Source: Eriocheir sinensis (lineage: Eukaryota > Arthropoda > Malacostraca > Decapoda > Varunidae). From it: a stretch of DNA of 64,000 nucleotides. Below, one piece after another: positions 40,664 through 49,866 of this stretch. The DNA lies in contig NC_066570.1 in the NCBI RefSeq assembly GCF_024679095.1, forward strand, positions 11,093,111-11,157,110. The letters run 5' to 3'. Both the position numbers and the translations under genes were made by a program. Each line of letters begins with the position of its first letter. Position 1 is the first letter of the stretch. The notes below the pieces were generated by a model, which was not told where the DNA came from, did not search any database, and saw nothing but the letters and a program-made list of their open reading frames with translations.

Positions 40664-41699
40664 TGAAAATAGATATACAAAATATACATAAAATAAACTA
40701 AATTTGTATTGAAATATATATACAAAATACATGAAATAATGTAAATTTGTATCAAAATATTTTAACAGATGCGCATAAAATAACGTAAATTTGTTTTAAA
40801 ATATACAAAATACACATTAAATAATGTAAATATGTATAAAAAAATATATACAAAACACAAATAGAATTAAAACTATACAAAATACACATAAAATGATGTA
40901 AATACGTATAAAAATATATATACAAAATACACATTAAATAATGTAAACTCGCGTCAAAATAAATAAACAAAATATCAATAAAAGAATGTGTATTTATATG
41001 AAAATAGATATACAAAATACACATAAAATAACCTAAATTTGTATCAAACTATATACAAAAATACACAAAAATATTTTAAATTTGTATGAAAATAAATATA
41101 CAAAATACACATAAAATTAGGTAAATTTGTTTTGAAATACATATACAAAATACACATAAAATAATGTAAATTTGAATGAAAATACATAAACAAATACACT
41201 TAAAATAACGTAAATTTGTATAAAAAAATATGTACAAAACACAAATAGAATAATGTAAAATCGTATCAAATTAAATACACAGAATATTAATAAAATAATG
41301 TAAATTTGTATGAAAATAAAGAAGCAAAATACCCATAAAATAACGCATTTTTTTTATTTATTAAAATAAATATACAAAAAACACATACAATAAGGTAAAT
41401 TTGTATTGAAATAGATATGCAAAATACATATAAAACAATGTAAATTTGTTTCAAAATATATATACGAATACACATAAAATAACGTAGATTTCTATAAAAA
41501 TATATATACAAAATACATATAAAATGAAGTAAATACGTATAAAAAAATGTATACAAAATACACATAAAATAATGTAAATTCGTATCAAAATAAATAAAAA
41601 AAATACCAATAAAAGAATATGTATTTGTATAAATATAAATATACAAAATACACACAAAATAAGCTAAATTTGAATTGAAATATATATACAAAATACACA
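40664..41699 (-). repeat. Satellite block, minus orientation
   Basis: About 23 monomers. It begins GAAAATAGATATACAAAATA after TTTTGATACGAAT. The same switch with one altered word is at 62,418. Confidence 0.88.
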
Positions 41700-41766
41700 T
41701 ATTTTGCATATGTATTTTCAAACAAATTTAAATTATTTTTGTGTATTTTTGTATATATTTATTTTT
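41700..41766 (+). repeat. Very short satellite block, plus orientation
   Basis: Only about 1.5 monomers lie between two flips (near 41,698 and 41,766). This is the smallest inverted segment in the window. Confidence 0.75.
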
Positions 41767-42736
41767 GTTATCCATAGAATAATGTAAAATCGTATCAAAA
41801 TAAGTACACAGAATATCAATAAAATAATTTAAATTTGTATGAAAATAAAGATGCAAAATACCCATAAGATAAAGCATATATTTTTTTTTTAAATACATAT
41901 ACAAAAATACACATAGAATAATTAAATTTGTATTAAAATTAATATACAAAATGCACACATACAATAAGGTAAATTTGTATTGAAAAAAAAAAACGCAAAA
42001 TACAAATAAAACAGTGTAAATTTGTTTCAAAATATATATACGAATACACATAAAATAACGTAGATTTCTATAGAAATATATATACAAAATACACATGAAA
42101 TTATGTAAATACGTATAAAAATATATATACAAAATACATATTAAGTAATATAAATTCGTGTCAAAATAAATAAACAAAATATCATGAAAAATATGTGTAT
42201 TTGTATGAAAATAAATAATAGATTATAAATTTGTATGAAATATATATGCAAGATACACATTAAATAATGTAAATATGTATAAAAAAAAATATATACAAAA
42301 AACAAATAGAATAATGTAAAATCGTATCAAAATAAATACACCGAATATTAAGAAAATAATGTAAATTTGTATGAAAATAAATATGCAAAACTCCCATCAA
42401 ATAGCGCATTTCTTATAAAAATTTATATACCAAAATACACATAAAATATTTAAATTTGTATTGAAATAAATATACAAAATGCACATACAATAAGACTATA
42501 TACAAAATACACATGAAATGATGTAAATACGTATTAAAATATATATAGAAAATACACATTAAATACTGTAAATTCGCGTCAAAATAAATAAACAAAATAT
42601 CAATAAAAGAATGTGTATTTGTATGAAAATAGATATACAAAATACACATAAAATAACCTAAATTTGTATCAAACTATATACAAAAATACACAAAAATATT
42701 TTAAATTTGTATGAAAATAAATATACAAAATACACA
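41767..42736 (-). repeat. Satellite block, minus orientation, left flank of the retroelement
   Basis: About 22 monomers. It is cut at ATACACA by the retrotransposon, and the monomer continues after the right LTR. Confidence 0.9.
42733..42736. other. Target-site duplication CACA (left copy)
   Basis: CACA directly precedes the TG of the left LTR and is repeated after the right LTR. The flanks join into an intact satellite monomer when one copy is removed, which fixes the LTR boundaries. Confidence 0.85.
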
Positions 42737-42883
42737 TGTTGTAACCCGTTATCCCGGGTCACACAGGGGAGACGACACACTGTTTGTACTAGTGACACTT
42801 GACTTAAAATTCTGGTACTTTAGGAGTATTTAAAGGAGTTCGTAAATGGGGTGATGAAACGGTGTCGCCTTTCTTATATGTAT

Positions 42884-42889
42884 TTTATT
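42884..42889 (-). terminator. Polyadenylation signal AATAAA in the 3' LTR
   Basis: AATAAA on the minus strand lies about 360 bases downstream of the LTR TATA box, a usual R-region length. It is conserved at 51,017-51,022 in the 5' LTR. Confidence 0.5.
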
Positions 42890-43432
42890 CTACCTTAATA
42901 CTACTTAATATTACAAAGGGTAAAAATATTGTTTAAACCAGCGACTGGCTTACGAGACTCAATGAGTCTTCAGGTTTTCTTTCACTATTGGTTACTGACG
43001 TTAGCAATGGTATAATATTGAGTAAAAACTCACACAATAAAGTATCATAGAAATATAATCCTAAGTAAAACTAAGATAATAGAACACAATAGATATGTTA
43101 GATACGCTTTCCTCTATGGTACTACTTCACTCCATACTCACAGTAGCAAAGATGAAGGTTTTGCCCATGTTGTCTAGGGAAGGACAACTGGGTGTATAGC
43201 ACACGAACAGAGTGCTGGCTGATCTGATCCCTAGCCTGAATAAATGCTTCTTATATAGGCATGACATACATACAGACATCACGAGGGTAATACGTCAGGC
43301 GTGTGAGTCATACATCAAACTCACACCGAGCTCATACAATAATCTACCTAACCGACATGTGGCTTACACTGATTTTAATCCTTAGTGTAGCTGTCACGCG
43401 GTGACGCAGCTTTGTTTTCATAACATTTTGTT

Positions 43433-43495
43433 CCGCGGTTGATCGTGTTTTGGCCGCGGTTGATTGTGTTTTGGCCGCGGTTGATTGTGTTTTGG
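43433..43495 (-). repeat. Three 21-bp repeats in U3 of the 3' LTR
   Basis: This is the same triplicated 21-bp unit as in the other LTR, with the same copy number. The palindrome GTCACGCGGTGAC is at 43,393-43,405. Equal copy number in both LTRs fits recent reverse transcription from one template. Confidence 0.8.
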
Positions 43496-43601
43496 CTTAG
43501 AGAGATAAGCGGGTGCGTTAATGGGCAATTGCAATTGTGTATAGGTTGGTAAATGAACAGTGCGTTTGGGGACAATCATGTGTTGGAGTCCGTGTTGTGT
43601 T

Positions 43602-45674
43602 TTAGCGGTCGATACCGCTGTTGTCATCGGAAAATATTGCCGGAGAAGATGATGATGACACGAGTGGTGTCGCGGCTCGCGGGGCACCACATACCCCCCC
43701 CGTTAAAATCACGCCACGTCCTCGTGGCACGAAGCGTTCCGCCCGGCGGACGACCAAGGAGGGCCAAGACGGGGATGGCGGGATCGTGGGGGAGGAGTCC
43801 TGCGAGAGACGGGACCTGAAGAGACAGAAGAAGGCTACCCCACCGGCGACGAAGACGACGCCGAGGAGGAGCAGCCACCCCCACCAAGGGAGGAAGGGGT
43901 CGAAGGCGGGGACCGGAGAGACGGATTCCCGGAGCGCGTGAAGTGCTGGAGGGAGGTCCAGCGGGGGGGCCAGAGACGACCCGGGCGACGGCGGCGGGGA
44001 GGGGAAGGGGCCAAGGGGAGTCTTGGCCAGGAGCGATGAGACCACGTCACGTCCGATGTGGAAGGGGGCGCGATGAACCGTCAGCGGGGCGTCACCGTCC
44101 ATAGTAGCAGAGGCAGGGAGGCTGAAGGCGTCGGAGTGGGCACTACAGCCCATACCGAGGCTGAGGAGACCCGTCCCGTTGATGGTCTGCCTGTATTTGG
44201 AGACCGGGCTGTCCGGGCAGACCATGGTGACCACCTGGGGAGTATCGGTAGCGAAGACCCAGCCCGCAGGAGACGGGATGAAGACCGGGGGGAAGACTCT
44301 GAGGAGAGACTTAGAACACAGCGAGAGGGCGTCTGGGCGATCGAGAAAGAGAGCGATCTCGCAGCGCCGGACAGAAGTCGAGTAGACAGGGGCGACAGGG
44401 GGACATACATAGAGCAGGTGGTGTTTAGTACAGCGGTCCAAGGAGTCTAAGAGCATATAGTGAGTGCGGTCTTCAGAAACCGCAAGGTAAGTGGAAAGCG
44501 TGTCGGTGTGCAGAAAATATGGCGTGCCATCAAGATGAAAAGGCAACGCGTCCATTTTAAACACATCGAACACGTCAGAGGGATGCCCTTTCATGGGGAT
44601 TTGTAAGTAGAAGTGAAGGGTTCCTGAGGAAAGCGTACCTTTAGAAATAACCCTAGAGACATCTCTATACAATGCTAAATATTCATGTGCTGCAGGGAAA
44701 AGTAAGCCTGGGTAATGGAGTGACGCATTGCTGAGCACACGAAATAGTACATCATTCGGAAGGAGGAGAGGGGAAACCTGCGTTTGGGACAGCTGCTGAA
44801 GGCCAAGCTTGAGATTCAGAGTATCATGATTCAGGTCACTAAGTGCCAACTGAATGAGAAGGATAGTCTCCAAAATACGCATTTCCCCTTCAATTTGCAA
44901 GGTTCTTAATGAGAACTGACGGATAACAGCTGAGGCCAAAGCCGAGGCGGACTCTAGACGGGAGATGGCAGAATGAACATGACGGAGGTCCCGAACTGTG
45001 GCGTTGAGGACTTCCTGATGGAGGTTAAGTTGACGTCTCTCGTCTGTGGACAGAGTGTAGAGCTGGGAGAGCTTCCCGTGTATCACATCTATTTGGGCCT
45101 GAGTGGCCGTACCGAAAAGGAGGTTTGCTACCGAGCCAAGGAAATCCACGGCCCCTCGCTTCTGGCGAGTCCGAAACGGGCTTCCATCTCTACCACTCAT
45201 AGCCGACAGAAAGCTGTTAAGATCTTTGAATAACTTCGCAAACTCAATGTGAAAAGAGTCTAGAGTGCGCCTGAGTAGACCAACAGTAGGGAACGATTGA
45301 TTCATATGTTCAATCGACCATGAAACTTCCGCTGTTAGATTTGCCACGTTGATGAGAGGACGTTGGATGTCGTCCGTCTTGATGACGACGGGGACAACAT
45401 AGTACCGTCCTGTCAACAGCATCTTAAAGACTGGGGAGAAGACGAGGCCGGGACGAATGGTGTTGCTCCCGGGAGGGATCAAGGGAAGACAAGGAGAGGG
45501 CAACACCCAGGATCTGTATTTATAGGGGGCATCAGTTCGTTGGTCGTTGGCGATACTCAAGAGGGTGTTCCATGACATTGGGGAGAGAAGGGGGTACCGT
45601 ATTGGAGCGTAATGAGCGACTGACACAGGGCTCTGAAGGAGCTGAGGGAACCAATGAGGGGACCTCTGAAGCAT
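43602..45674 (-). CDS. env: Envelope glycoprotein, baculovirus F-like fusion protein (690 aa)
   Basis: This is an uninterrupted 690-codon frame from an ATG at 45,674. The features match class I fusion proteins of the baculovirus-F/errantivirus Env family. A furin-type site RTRQKR lies at residues 168-173. It is followed at once by a hydrophobic, Gly-rich fusion peptide of the F type (residues 174-190, with FLGS and LLFGT), then a long predicted helical region at about 195-300. Several N-glycosylation sequons are present (for example NLT, NAT, NAS and NGT). A transmembrane segment rich in W, L and V spans about 597-619 and is followed by a 70-residue tail. No clear N-terminal signal peptide follows the ATG, so the natural start may lie in an upstream exon of a spliced mRNA, as in Drosophila gypsy. 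The last 29 codons (from Cys662) are encoded by the LTR, and the polypurine tract lies in the codons just before. It is the only intact gene of the element. Confidence 0.9.
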   Translation of the reverse strand: MLQRSPHWFPQLLQSPVSVAHYAPIRYPLLSPMSWNTLLSIANDQRTDAPYKYRSWVLPSPCLPLIPPGSNTIRPGLVFSPVFKMLLTGRYYVVPVVIKTDDIQRPLINVANLTAEVSWSIEHMNQSFPTVGLLRRTLDSFHIEFAKLFKDLNSFLSAMSGRDGSPFRTRQKRGAVDFLGSVANLLFGTATQAQIDVIHGKLSQLYTLSTDERRQLNLHQEVLNATVRDLRHVHSAISRLESASALASAVIRQFSLRTLQIEGEMRILETILLIQLALSDLNHDTLNLKLGLQQLSQTQVSPLLLPNDVLFRVLSNASLHYPGLLFPAAHEYLALYRDVSRVISKGTLSSGTLHFYLQIPMKGHPSDVFDVFKMDALPFHLDGTPYFLHTDTLSTYLAVSEDRTHYMLLDSLDRCTKHHLLYVCPPVAPVYSTSVRRCEIALFLDRPDALSLCSKSLLRVFPPVFIPSPAGWVFATDTPQVVTMVCPDSPVSKYRQTINGTGLLSLGMGCSAHSDAFSLPASATMDGDAPLTVHRAPFHIGRDVVSSLLAKTPLGPFPSPPPSPGSSLAPPLDLPPALHALRESVSPVPAFDPFLPWWGWLLLLGVVFVAGGVAFFCLFRSRLSQDSSPTIPPSPSWPSLVVRRAERFVPRGRGVILTGGVCGAPRAATPLVSSSSSPAIFSDDNSGIDR
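43692..43701 (-). promoter_or_regulatory. Polypurine tract (plus-strand primer)
   Basis: Directly inside the 3' LTR the minus strand reads eight G followed by TA and then the TG of the LTR. Such a G/A-rich tract at this position primes plus-strand DNA synthesis in LTR elements. It also encodes amino acids of the env tail. Confidence 0.85.
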
Positions 45675-45931
45675 CTGAGGAGACAGGAGCCGGTGAGGAG
45701 AGCTCGGAAGGAGCTGGAAAGGACAATGGCAGCGGCTCCTCGGGGGAATAAGTCATGGGGAGTGGGTCCACTTCTACTACTTGATCAGGGAGAGGGTATG
45801 CACGCCTGACATTAGGAGAGTCATGGAAGCCAAGAGAGTCCTCGTGAACGACCTGAACATTATTTGTGTGAACTGTCTTGATCTTACCACCTCTAACATG
45901 ACGCAGTCGTAAGACTACAGGGCTTATTTTT
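45532..45931 (-). pseudogene. pol: C-terminal tail of pol, overlapping env
   Basis: Beyond the frame break at about 45,940 a new frame reads VVLRLRHVRGGKIKTVHTNNVQ, which looks like the end of a Gypsy integrase GPY/F region. A Pro/Ser/Glu-rich tail runs to a stop at 45,532. The last 143 bases overlap the start of env in another frame. No further enzymatic motif is seen, and no chromodomain is apparent. Confidence 0.65.
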
Positions 45932-46528
45932 CTAGCACCCTAAAGGTCCATTGAACAAGGGCTGGAGCTTCTTTTCGCCCTTTGTACATACATGCCTTAA
46001 GTAGACCCGATCTCCTACTAACACCTGTAATGGTTTTGATTTCCTAAACATTCTTTCTGACTCCTGCCATCCTATATCTATATTGGTCTGACATAGTTTA
46101 TAGGTCCGCTGCGCGACACTAGAAGTAAATGCTTTATAGCTGTCAACATCATAACAAGGTTGGAGTTTATTCTCAAGCACTTCAAAAGGAACATTTGGGT
46201 CCCGAGAGAAAAGCAAGAAAAATGGTGAATCTTTCAGAACACGATGGTAGGCAGTGTTGTAGGCGTGTGTTGCAACCGGAAGCATTTGGTCCCAGATACC
46301 GCGATTGTCCTCGCACAAAGTTCTCAAGATATTTATTAAGGTGCCATTAGGCCTTTCTATCACACCGTTTGCAGACGGGTGATGAGGAGTTGTCCTTAGA
46401 TGATCAATCTGTAACAACTGAGTCAACTCTCGTAAGAGAGTGTTGACGAACTCCTTTCCTTGATCCGTGACTAGAATCGGCGGGATGCTGTGTACACAGA
46501 CTACGTTCTTGTAGAACGCAGCTGCCAC
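45932..46528 (-). pseudogene. pol: Integrase catalytic core, second part, and C-terminal region
   Basis: LVTDQGKEFVN carries the second catalytic Asp (residue 22), and GVIERPNGTL the Glu (residue 58). They are separated by exactly 35 residues, the D,D-35-E spacing of retroviral integrases. The HHPSANG box before the Glu is characteristic. Near the C terminus LQPLFNGP resembles the GPY/F module. The frame stops at 45,932 after two apparent indels around 45,935-45,950, just past the GP pair. Confidence 0.92.
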
Positions 46529-47124
46529 TTCCTTGGCTGCCTTCGTACGAAGGGGGTTGCTACCAAGAAGCGTGACAGGACGTCTATCACTGTCAGTACA
46601 TACCTATAGCCTTCGTCTGAAACAGACAAAGGTCCGACAATATCCATATGGACTCTGTCAAACGGTTGGCCAACCTCTGGATACCTCATAAGTGGAGCTG
46701 GCGGGGATCCCCTCTTCTTAAACCGACAACAGACAGGACAAGATCTGACATATTGCTCCACGTCCGCCTTCATTCCCGGCCAGTACGTAAACTTGCGACA
46801 GCGTGCCAACGTAACCTTAGTGCCTCCATGCCCTGCAGGTAGCATGGAATGCGCCAAAGCTAACGCGTTAGGAATGTAGCTTGGTGGAACGATAACCAGT
46901 CTTTTCTGCTTGTTGTATTCATCGCAAACATCGCGGTAGAGAATGCCGTTCTCACACACTTCACTAAGAGGCAGTTTTTTGAAGTGCCTCTTAGCTGCAT
47001 TTAACGTTACATTGCTCCTCTCTGCAACCTTTCTCTCATCTCTCTCATGTACGTTACCACCGGTGGTCTGTTCAAAAGCATGCTTCAATTCTCTCAGTTC
47101 AGGATCGCGATCCTGGTGCTCCAT
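46501..47124 (-). pseudogene. pol: Integrase N-terminal zinc-binding domain and first part of the catalytic core
   Basis: This is the enzyme that joins cDNA ends to host DNA. An H2C2 zinc site is visible at His92, His99, Cys129 and Cys132, with the typical YWPGM block between. The catalytic core begins with VHMDIVGPL, whose Asp161 is the first residue of the D,D-35-E triad, followed by YVLTVIDVLSRF. The frame is lost at a run of five G (plus strand, 46,552-46,556), where a one-base change would explain the switch to the next segment's frame. Confidence 0.9.
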
Positions 47125-47444
47125 GAGTCCAGCAAGACTCCAATGGAGAAACTTATCCTGTTTGTCATGTCCTCCGGAGAGGCGACAGACATGTCCTGTC
47201 CACCCGTAAGGGTGACAGACATAATTCGAGCATCCAATTCGCCTTCTATCACGTCGCTCTCCTGATTCCTAATCCTTGACAAAAAATCTGCTACCATGTT
47301 GCTGGAGCCTGGGAGATAATCAATACTAAAGTCAAATTCTCCTAGAAGTGTCTGCCAGCGTGCAATCCTGCTGCTAGGTACTGTGCTTTTTAACAGCCAA
47401 GTCAGTGGTCTATGGTCCGACAGGATGTGTATCCTATAACCCAA
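47094..47444 (-). pseudogene. pol: RNase H domain C-terminal part and tether
   Basis: HILSDHRPLTWLL contains the third conserved Asp of RNase H (usually TDHKPL), and SSNMVADFLSR the last one (usually NxVADALSR). Together with the preceding segment they give a complete Gypsy RNase H in two frames. About 50 residues of linker follow. The frame then diverges from the integrase frame near 47,150-47,175, another apparent indel. Confidence 0.85.
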
Positions 47445-47706
47445 GATAAGGGGTCGGTTAGTACTGAGGCCATAGATGACTGCTAAAGCTTCTCTCTACC
47501 GCTGAGTAGTTACGTTCTGCTCCATTCAGGGTTCTACTAAAATATGCTATGGGACGTAAACTACCATTTTCATCCTTTTGTTGCAACACACCACCTATTG
47601 CCTTATCTGACGCATCTGTGGTGAGATTGAAGGGCTTCCGGAAATCCGGAAAGGCTAAAACAATGTCAGTCGTTAGACTGTTCTTTAGTGTGCTAAATGC
47701 ATGCAA
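47445..47706 (-). pseudogene. pol: RNase H domain of pol, N-terminal part
   Basis: The segment contains TTDASDKAIGGVLQQ, with the first catalytic Asp of retroelement RNase H, and PIAYFSRTLNGAERNYSAVE, the following conserved strand and helix with its catalytic Glu. This enzyme degrades RNA in the RNA-DNA hybrid during reverse transcription. The frame runs out at 47,458 because of a slip near 47,490-47,500. The continuation (AVIYGL) is found in the frame of the next segment. Confidence 0.85.
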
Positions 47707-47968
47707 TGCCTCTTCATTCCACTCCAGATGTGTCTTATCATTCTTGGTTACTTTCCTCCCTTTGAGTAAATTATTAAGTGGGATGCTATCTTGGCAAAGT
47801 CTTTAATGAATTTCCAATAGAAGTTAACAAATCCCAGGAAACCGTGAAGGTCTTTGACTGTTTTCGGAGGAGTGTGTGGTTGCACGGCCTGTACCTTTGA
47901 GGCTGAGGCTTCAAGCCAGAAGCACTAACAATGTGACCCAGATATTCTACGTGATCTTTGAAAATGGA
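47707..47968 (-). pseudogene. pol: RT thumb/connection region, degraded by two frameshifts
   Basis: After the premature TGA the RT frame continues to about 47,905. It then shifts to a frame with the KTVKDLHGFLGFVNFYWKFI block, which is the conserved segment after the RT palm in Gypsy elements. It shifts again near 47,775-47,790 into the frame that leads to RNase H. Each segment is recognisable as protein, but no single frame spans the region. At least two indels are therefore needed to explain it. Confidence 0.8.
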
Positions 47969-48835
47969 TCACTTATCTAGTCTTAAGGACAGGTGAGCTT
48001 TCTGCAGTCTGTCCAAGACGGCATGGAGGTTCTTTAGGTGATGGTCCATGTCTTTCCCTTGTACTATCAAATCATCAAGGTATACATGTACAATTCTTCC
48101 TGTCAGACCTATGAGAACTTGATTCATGATCCGTTGATAGGCTGCAGGTGCTGTTTTTAATCCAAAGGGGACTGTAGTGAATTCATAGAGGCCATAAGGT
48201 GTCGTGAAGGCTGTCAAGTGTTTAGATTCCTCTGCCAATGGGACTTGGTGGTAGCCCTGGCGCAAATCAAGGGAGGTGAATACTTTACTTTCCCCTAACT
48301 GTTGCAAAATGAGGTTAATGTTAGGGAGTGGATGTTTGTCATCAATCAATTCATCGTTCAAAGCGCGGAAGTCGAGACAAAGTCTGACTCCACCATCCTT
48401 TTTAGCAACAGGGACTAGAGGTGCGCTGTAGGGTGACGCACTAGGGCGTATAATACCCTGGGCCTCAAGGTCCTTGAGCTGAATCTCTATTTCTTTATGA
48501 TATTTTACTGGTATTGGGTATGGCTTTTTATATATAGGCTTGTCATTTTTTAGCCTTAAAGTGTGAACATAATAGTGGGTAATAGTGAGTGGCTCGTTTT
48601 TTAGAGCAAACACATCAGGATACATGCGGGTTAAGCCCTTCAGACAGCAATTTTCCCGTTGTGAGGGTAAACATAGCTCGTCTCTCAGCTTATCGAGTAC
48701 CATCTGCTTACTTGACGGGGTTACAGGCGGCTTAGTAGCTGGTTTTGTGACAGCCGCTACACATTCATTAGTCGATGATTGATAGTATTCTGAGTGACAA
48801 GAATAAATGTGTCCCATCACTTCACCTGTTGGCAT
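47969..48835 (-). pseudogene. pol: Reverse transcriptase (fingers and palm) of pol
   Basis: This 288-codon open segment carries the Gypsy-type RT core. A LCLDFRALND motif lies at residues 152-161, FTSLDLRQGYH has the first catalytic Asp at 190, and the TTPYGLYEFTTVPFGLKTAP block is at 211-230. The YLDD active-site box is at 252-255 with the catalytic pair Asp254-Asp255. It makes cDNA from the element RNA in cytoplasmic particles. The frame ends at a TGA (47,969-47,971) directly after LDK, where RTs of this family usually have a Cys codon. The same frame continues afterwards with recognisable RT sequence (EYLGHIVS), so this is a premature stop in mid-domain. Upstream, about 40 residues in this frame (towards 48,930) still match a pol linker. 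Confidence 0.92.
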
Positions 48836-49107
48836 CTCAATAGTTTCTTCAGTTGGGTTAGCATAGGGAATGATGAATTTGCCTTTGGTTTGTTTGACGT
48901 TAGGAGTTAAGGTTACTAACCCGGGAAATAAAATGAAGAAGGGATATCATTGGACCTTGGGAGAAATAAGGCTTGCTGGGCTCTGCCAATCTCTGCCTCC
49001 AGAGTGACATACCCTGCCGTGCCTGGTAGCAAGGACGCCACGTTAATAGCGTATGCTTTCACTGGTACTTCCTCCATCTCGTCTAAAGTAGGTTTATGGT
49101 CGGTTAG

Positions 49108-49580
49108 TCAATCTTCTGGGTACGGGCTCATATCGTCTGCAGCCAGGGAATGTACTTCCACTGGGTAGGCGCCCACCATTACACTAAACTGCCCAGGTGT
49201 GGCCAGCGGTGCAGCTACCACATTTTGTCTCCACATAAATTCTAGGCCCAACAAAACTGCTGTTGGTAACACTATACCTTGTGATATTACTACAAATTTT
49301 TCTATTATTTCTCCGTGCCCAAAGTCTACTACTACTTCGGCTATTCCTTTATTAGGGATTGGAGTCCGATCTACCCCTTGTATGGAGAGAGGTTCTGTAA
49401 CTATCATCTTCCCGCCTACCTTCCTAAATAAATCTTCTTCTATTAGGGACGCTCCTGCTCCTGTGTCTAGCATTGCGTAAACCATCTCCTTTGGTGCATT
49501 AGCGCCTACGCACAATCTCAACGTGAGGGCGTTGGTAGGGCCGTGGACTGCCGCAGCTACTCTGGGGTCGTTTTTTTTTT
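49108..49580 (-). pseudogene. pol: Protease (retropepsin) region of pol, followed by an in-frame stop
   Basis: This is the aspartic protease that would release Gag and Pol proteins. The frame opens at the A10 run; the segment from 49,521 carries the catalytic Asp-Thr-Gly-Ala preceded by AML and followed by Gly-Ala-Ser-Leu-Ile (residues 19-22 of that segment). Near residue 92 there is an LLGLEF motif that matches the C-terminal ILG-type motif of retropepsins. The frame hits TGA at 49,108-49,110. In the same frame the next 170 bases read on as plausible linker protein to RT, so the TGA looks like a nonsense mutation. A frameshift near 48,915-48,945 then separates this part from the RT frame. 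Confidence 0.85.
49571..49580 (-). promoter_or_regulatory. Likely -1 ribosomal frameshift site (A10) between gag and pro
   Basis: On the minus strand gag reads AAC followed by ten A and then CGACC. The phase allows an A-AAA-AAA slippery heptamer in the gag frame. The protease frame is exactly -1 relative to gag and is open from this run onwards, while gag stops 12 bases past it at 49,557. Frameshifting of -1 at A-rich sites is an established way for Gypsy-type elements to express pol. I did not identify a convincing downstream pseudoknot. Confidence 0.65.
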
Positions 49581-49800
49581 GTTCTTCTCGTGGTCAGGGT
49601 TGACCCAGGAGCTACGGGGTGAGGGACCGGCCGTGTACTCCGGGCGCCAGGCAGCGCAAGGCGAGACAGGCTGACGCCTGTTTCGAGTGGGCTGGTACTG
49701 AGGGTACCGAGAGCCCGTTGGTGGGTGGTAGGCACCCCTATACTGCCTTCCATATGTGCAATCGCGAGCCATGTGTCCTACATACCCACAAGCATAACAT

Positions 49801-49866
49801 GTAGGTGGCGTGGGCGCGTTCCCATATGGGCGTGTAGGTGGCGTGGGCGCGTTCCCATATGGGCGT
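49801..49866 (-). repeat. 33-bp tandem duplication inside gag
   Basis: Two 33-bp copies starting GTAGGTGGCGTGGGCGCG are followed by a partial third. They are in frame (11 codons) and encode a repeated Arg-Pro-Tyr-Gly-Asn-Ala-Pro-Thr-Pro-Pro-Thr segment just before the zinc knuckle. It is a length-variable linker of the nucleocapsid region. Confidence 0.8.

Larger units (their letters stand above)
42737..43691 (-). repeat. 3' LTR of the retrotransposon
   Basis: This is the downstream LTR in element orientation, nearly identical to 50,870-51,824 and the same length. The env reading frame continues 29 codons into it, to a stop at 43,602. The TATA-like box lies at 43,250-43,258 and the minus-strand AATAAA polyadenylation signal at 42,884-42,889, where the genomic transcript would be expected to end shortly afterwards. 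Confidence 0.93.

Noticed and set aside
43375..43690. Short minus-strand frames in the LTR and its right-hand copy (66-136 codons)
   Set aside because: They arise from the 21-bp LTR repeats, occur in both LTRs, and run into satellite on one side; no independent evidence of coding.
44058..44450. Plus-strand frames opposite env (for example 130 codons at 44,058-44,450; 106 at 43,621-43,941)
   Set aside because: They are antisense shadows of the GC-rich env gene, with no motifs.
45532..45771. Separate small gene before env
   Set aside because: Its upstream sequence continues as integrase C terminus in the same frame, so it is the pol tail.
49499..49753. 84-codon frame overlapping gag and protease
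   Set aside because: It lies in the third frame over the gag 3' end and is low-complexity basic; gag and protease explain the region.
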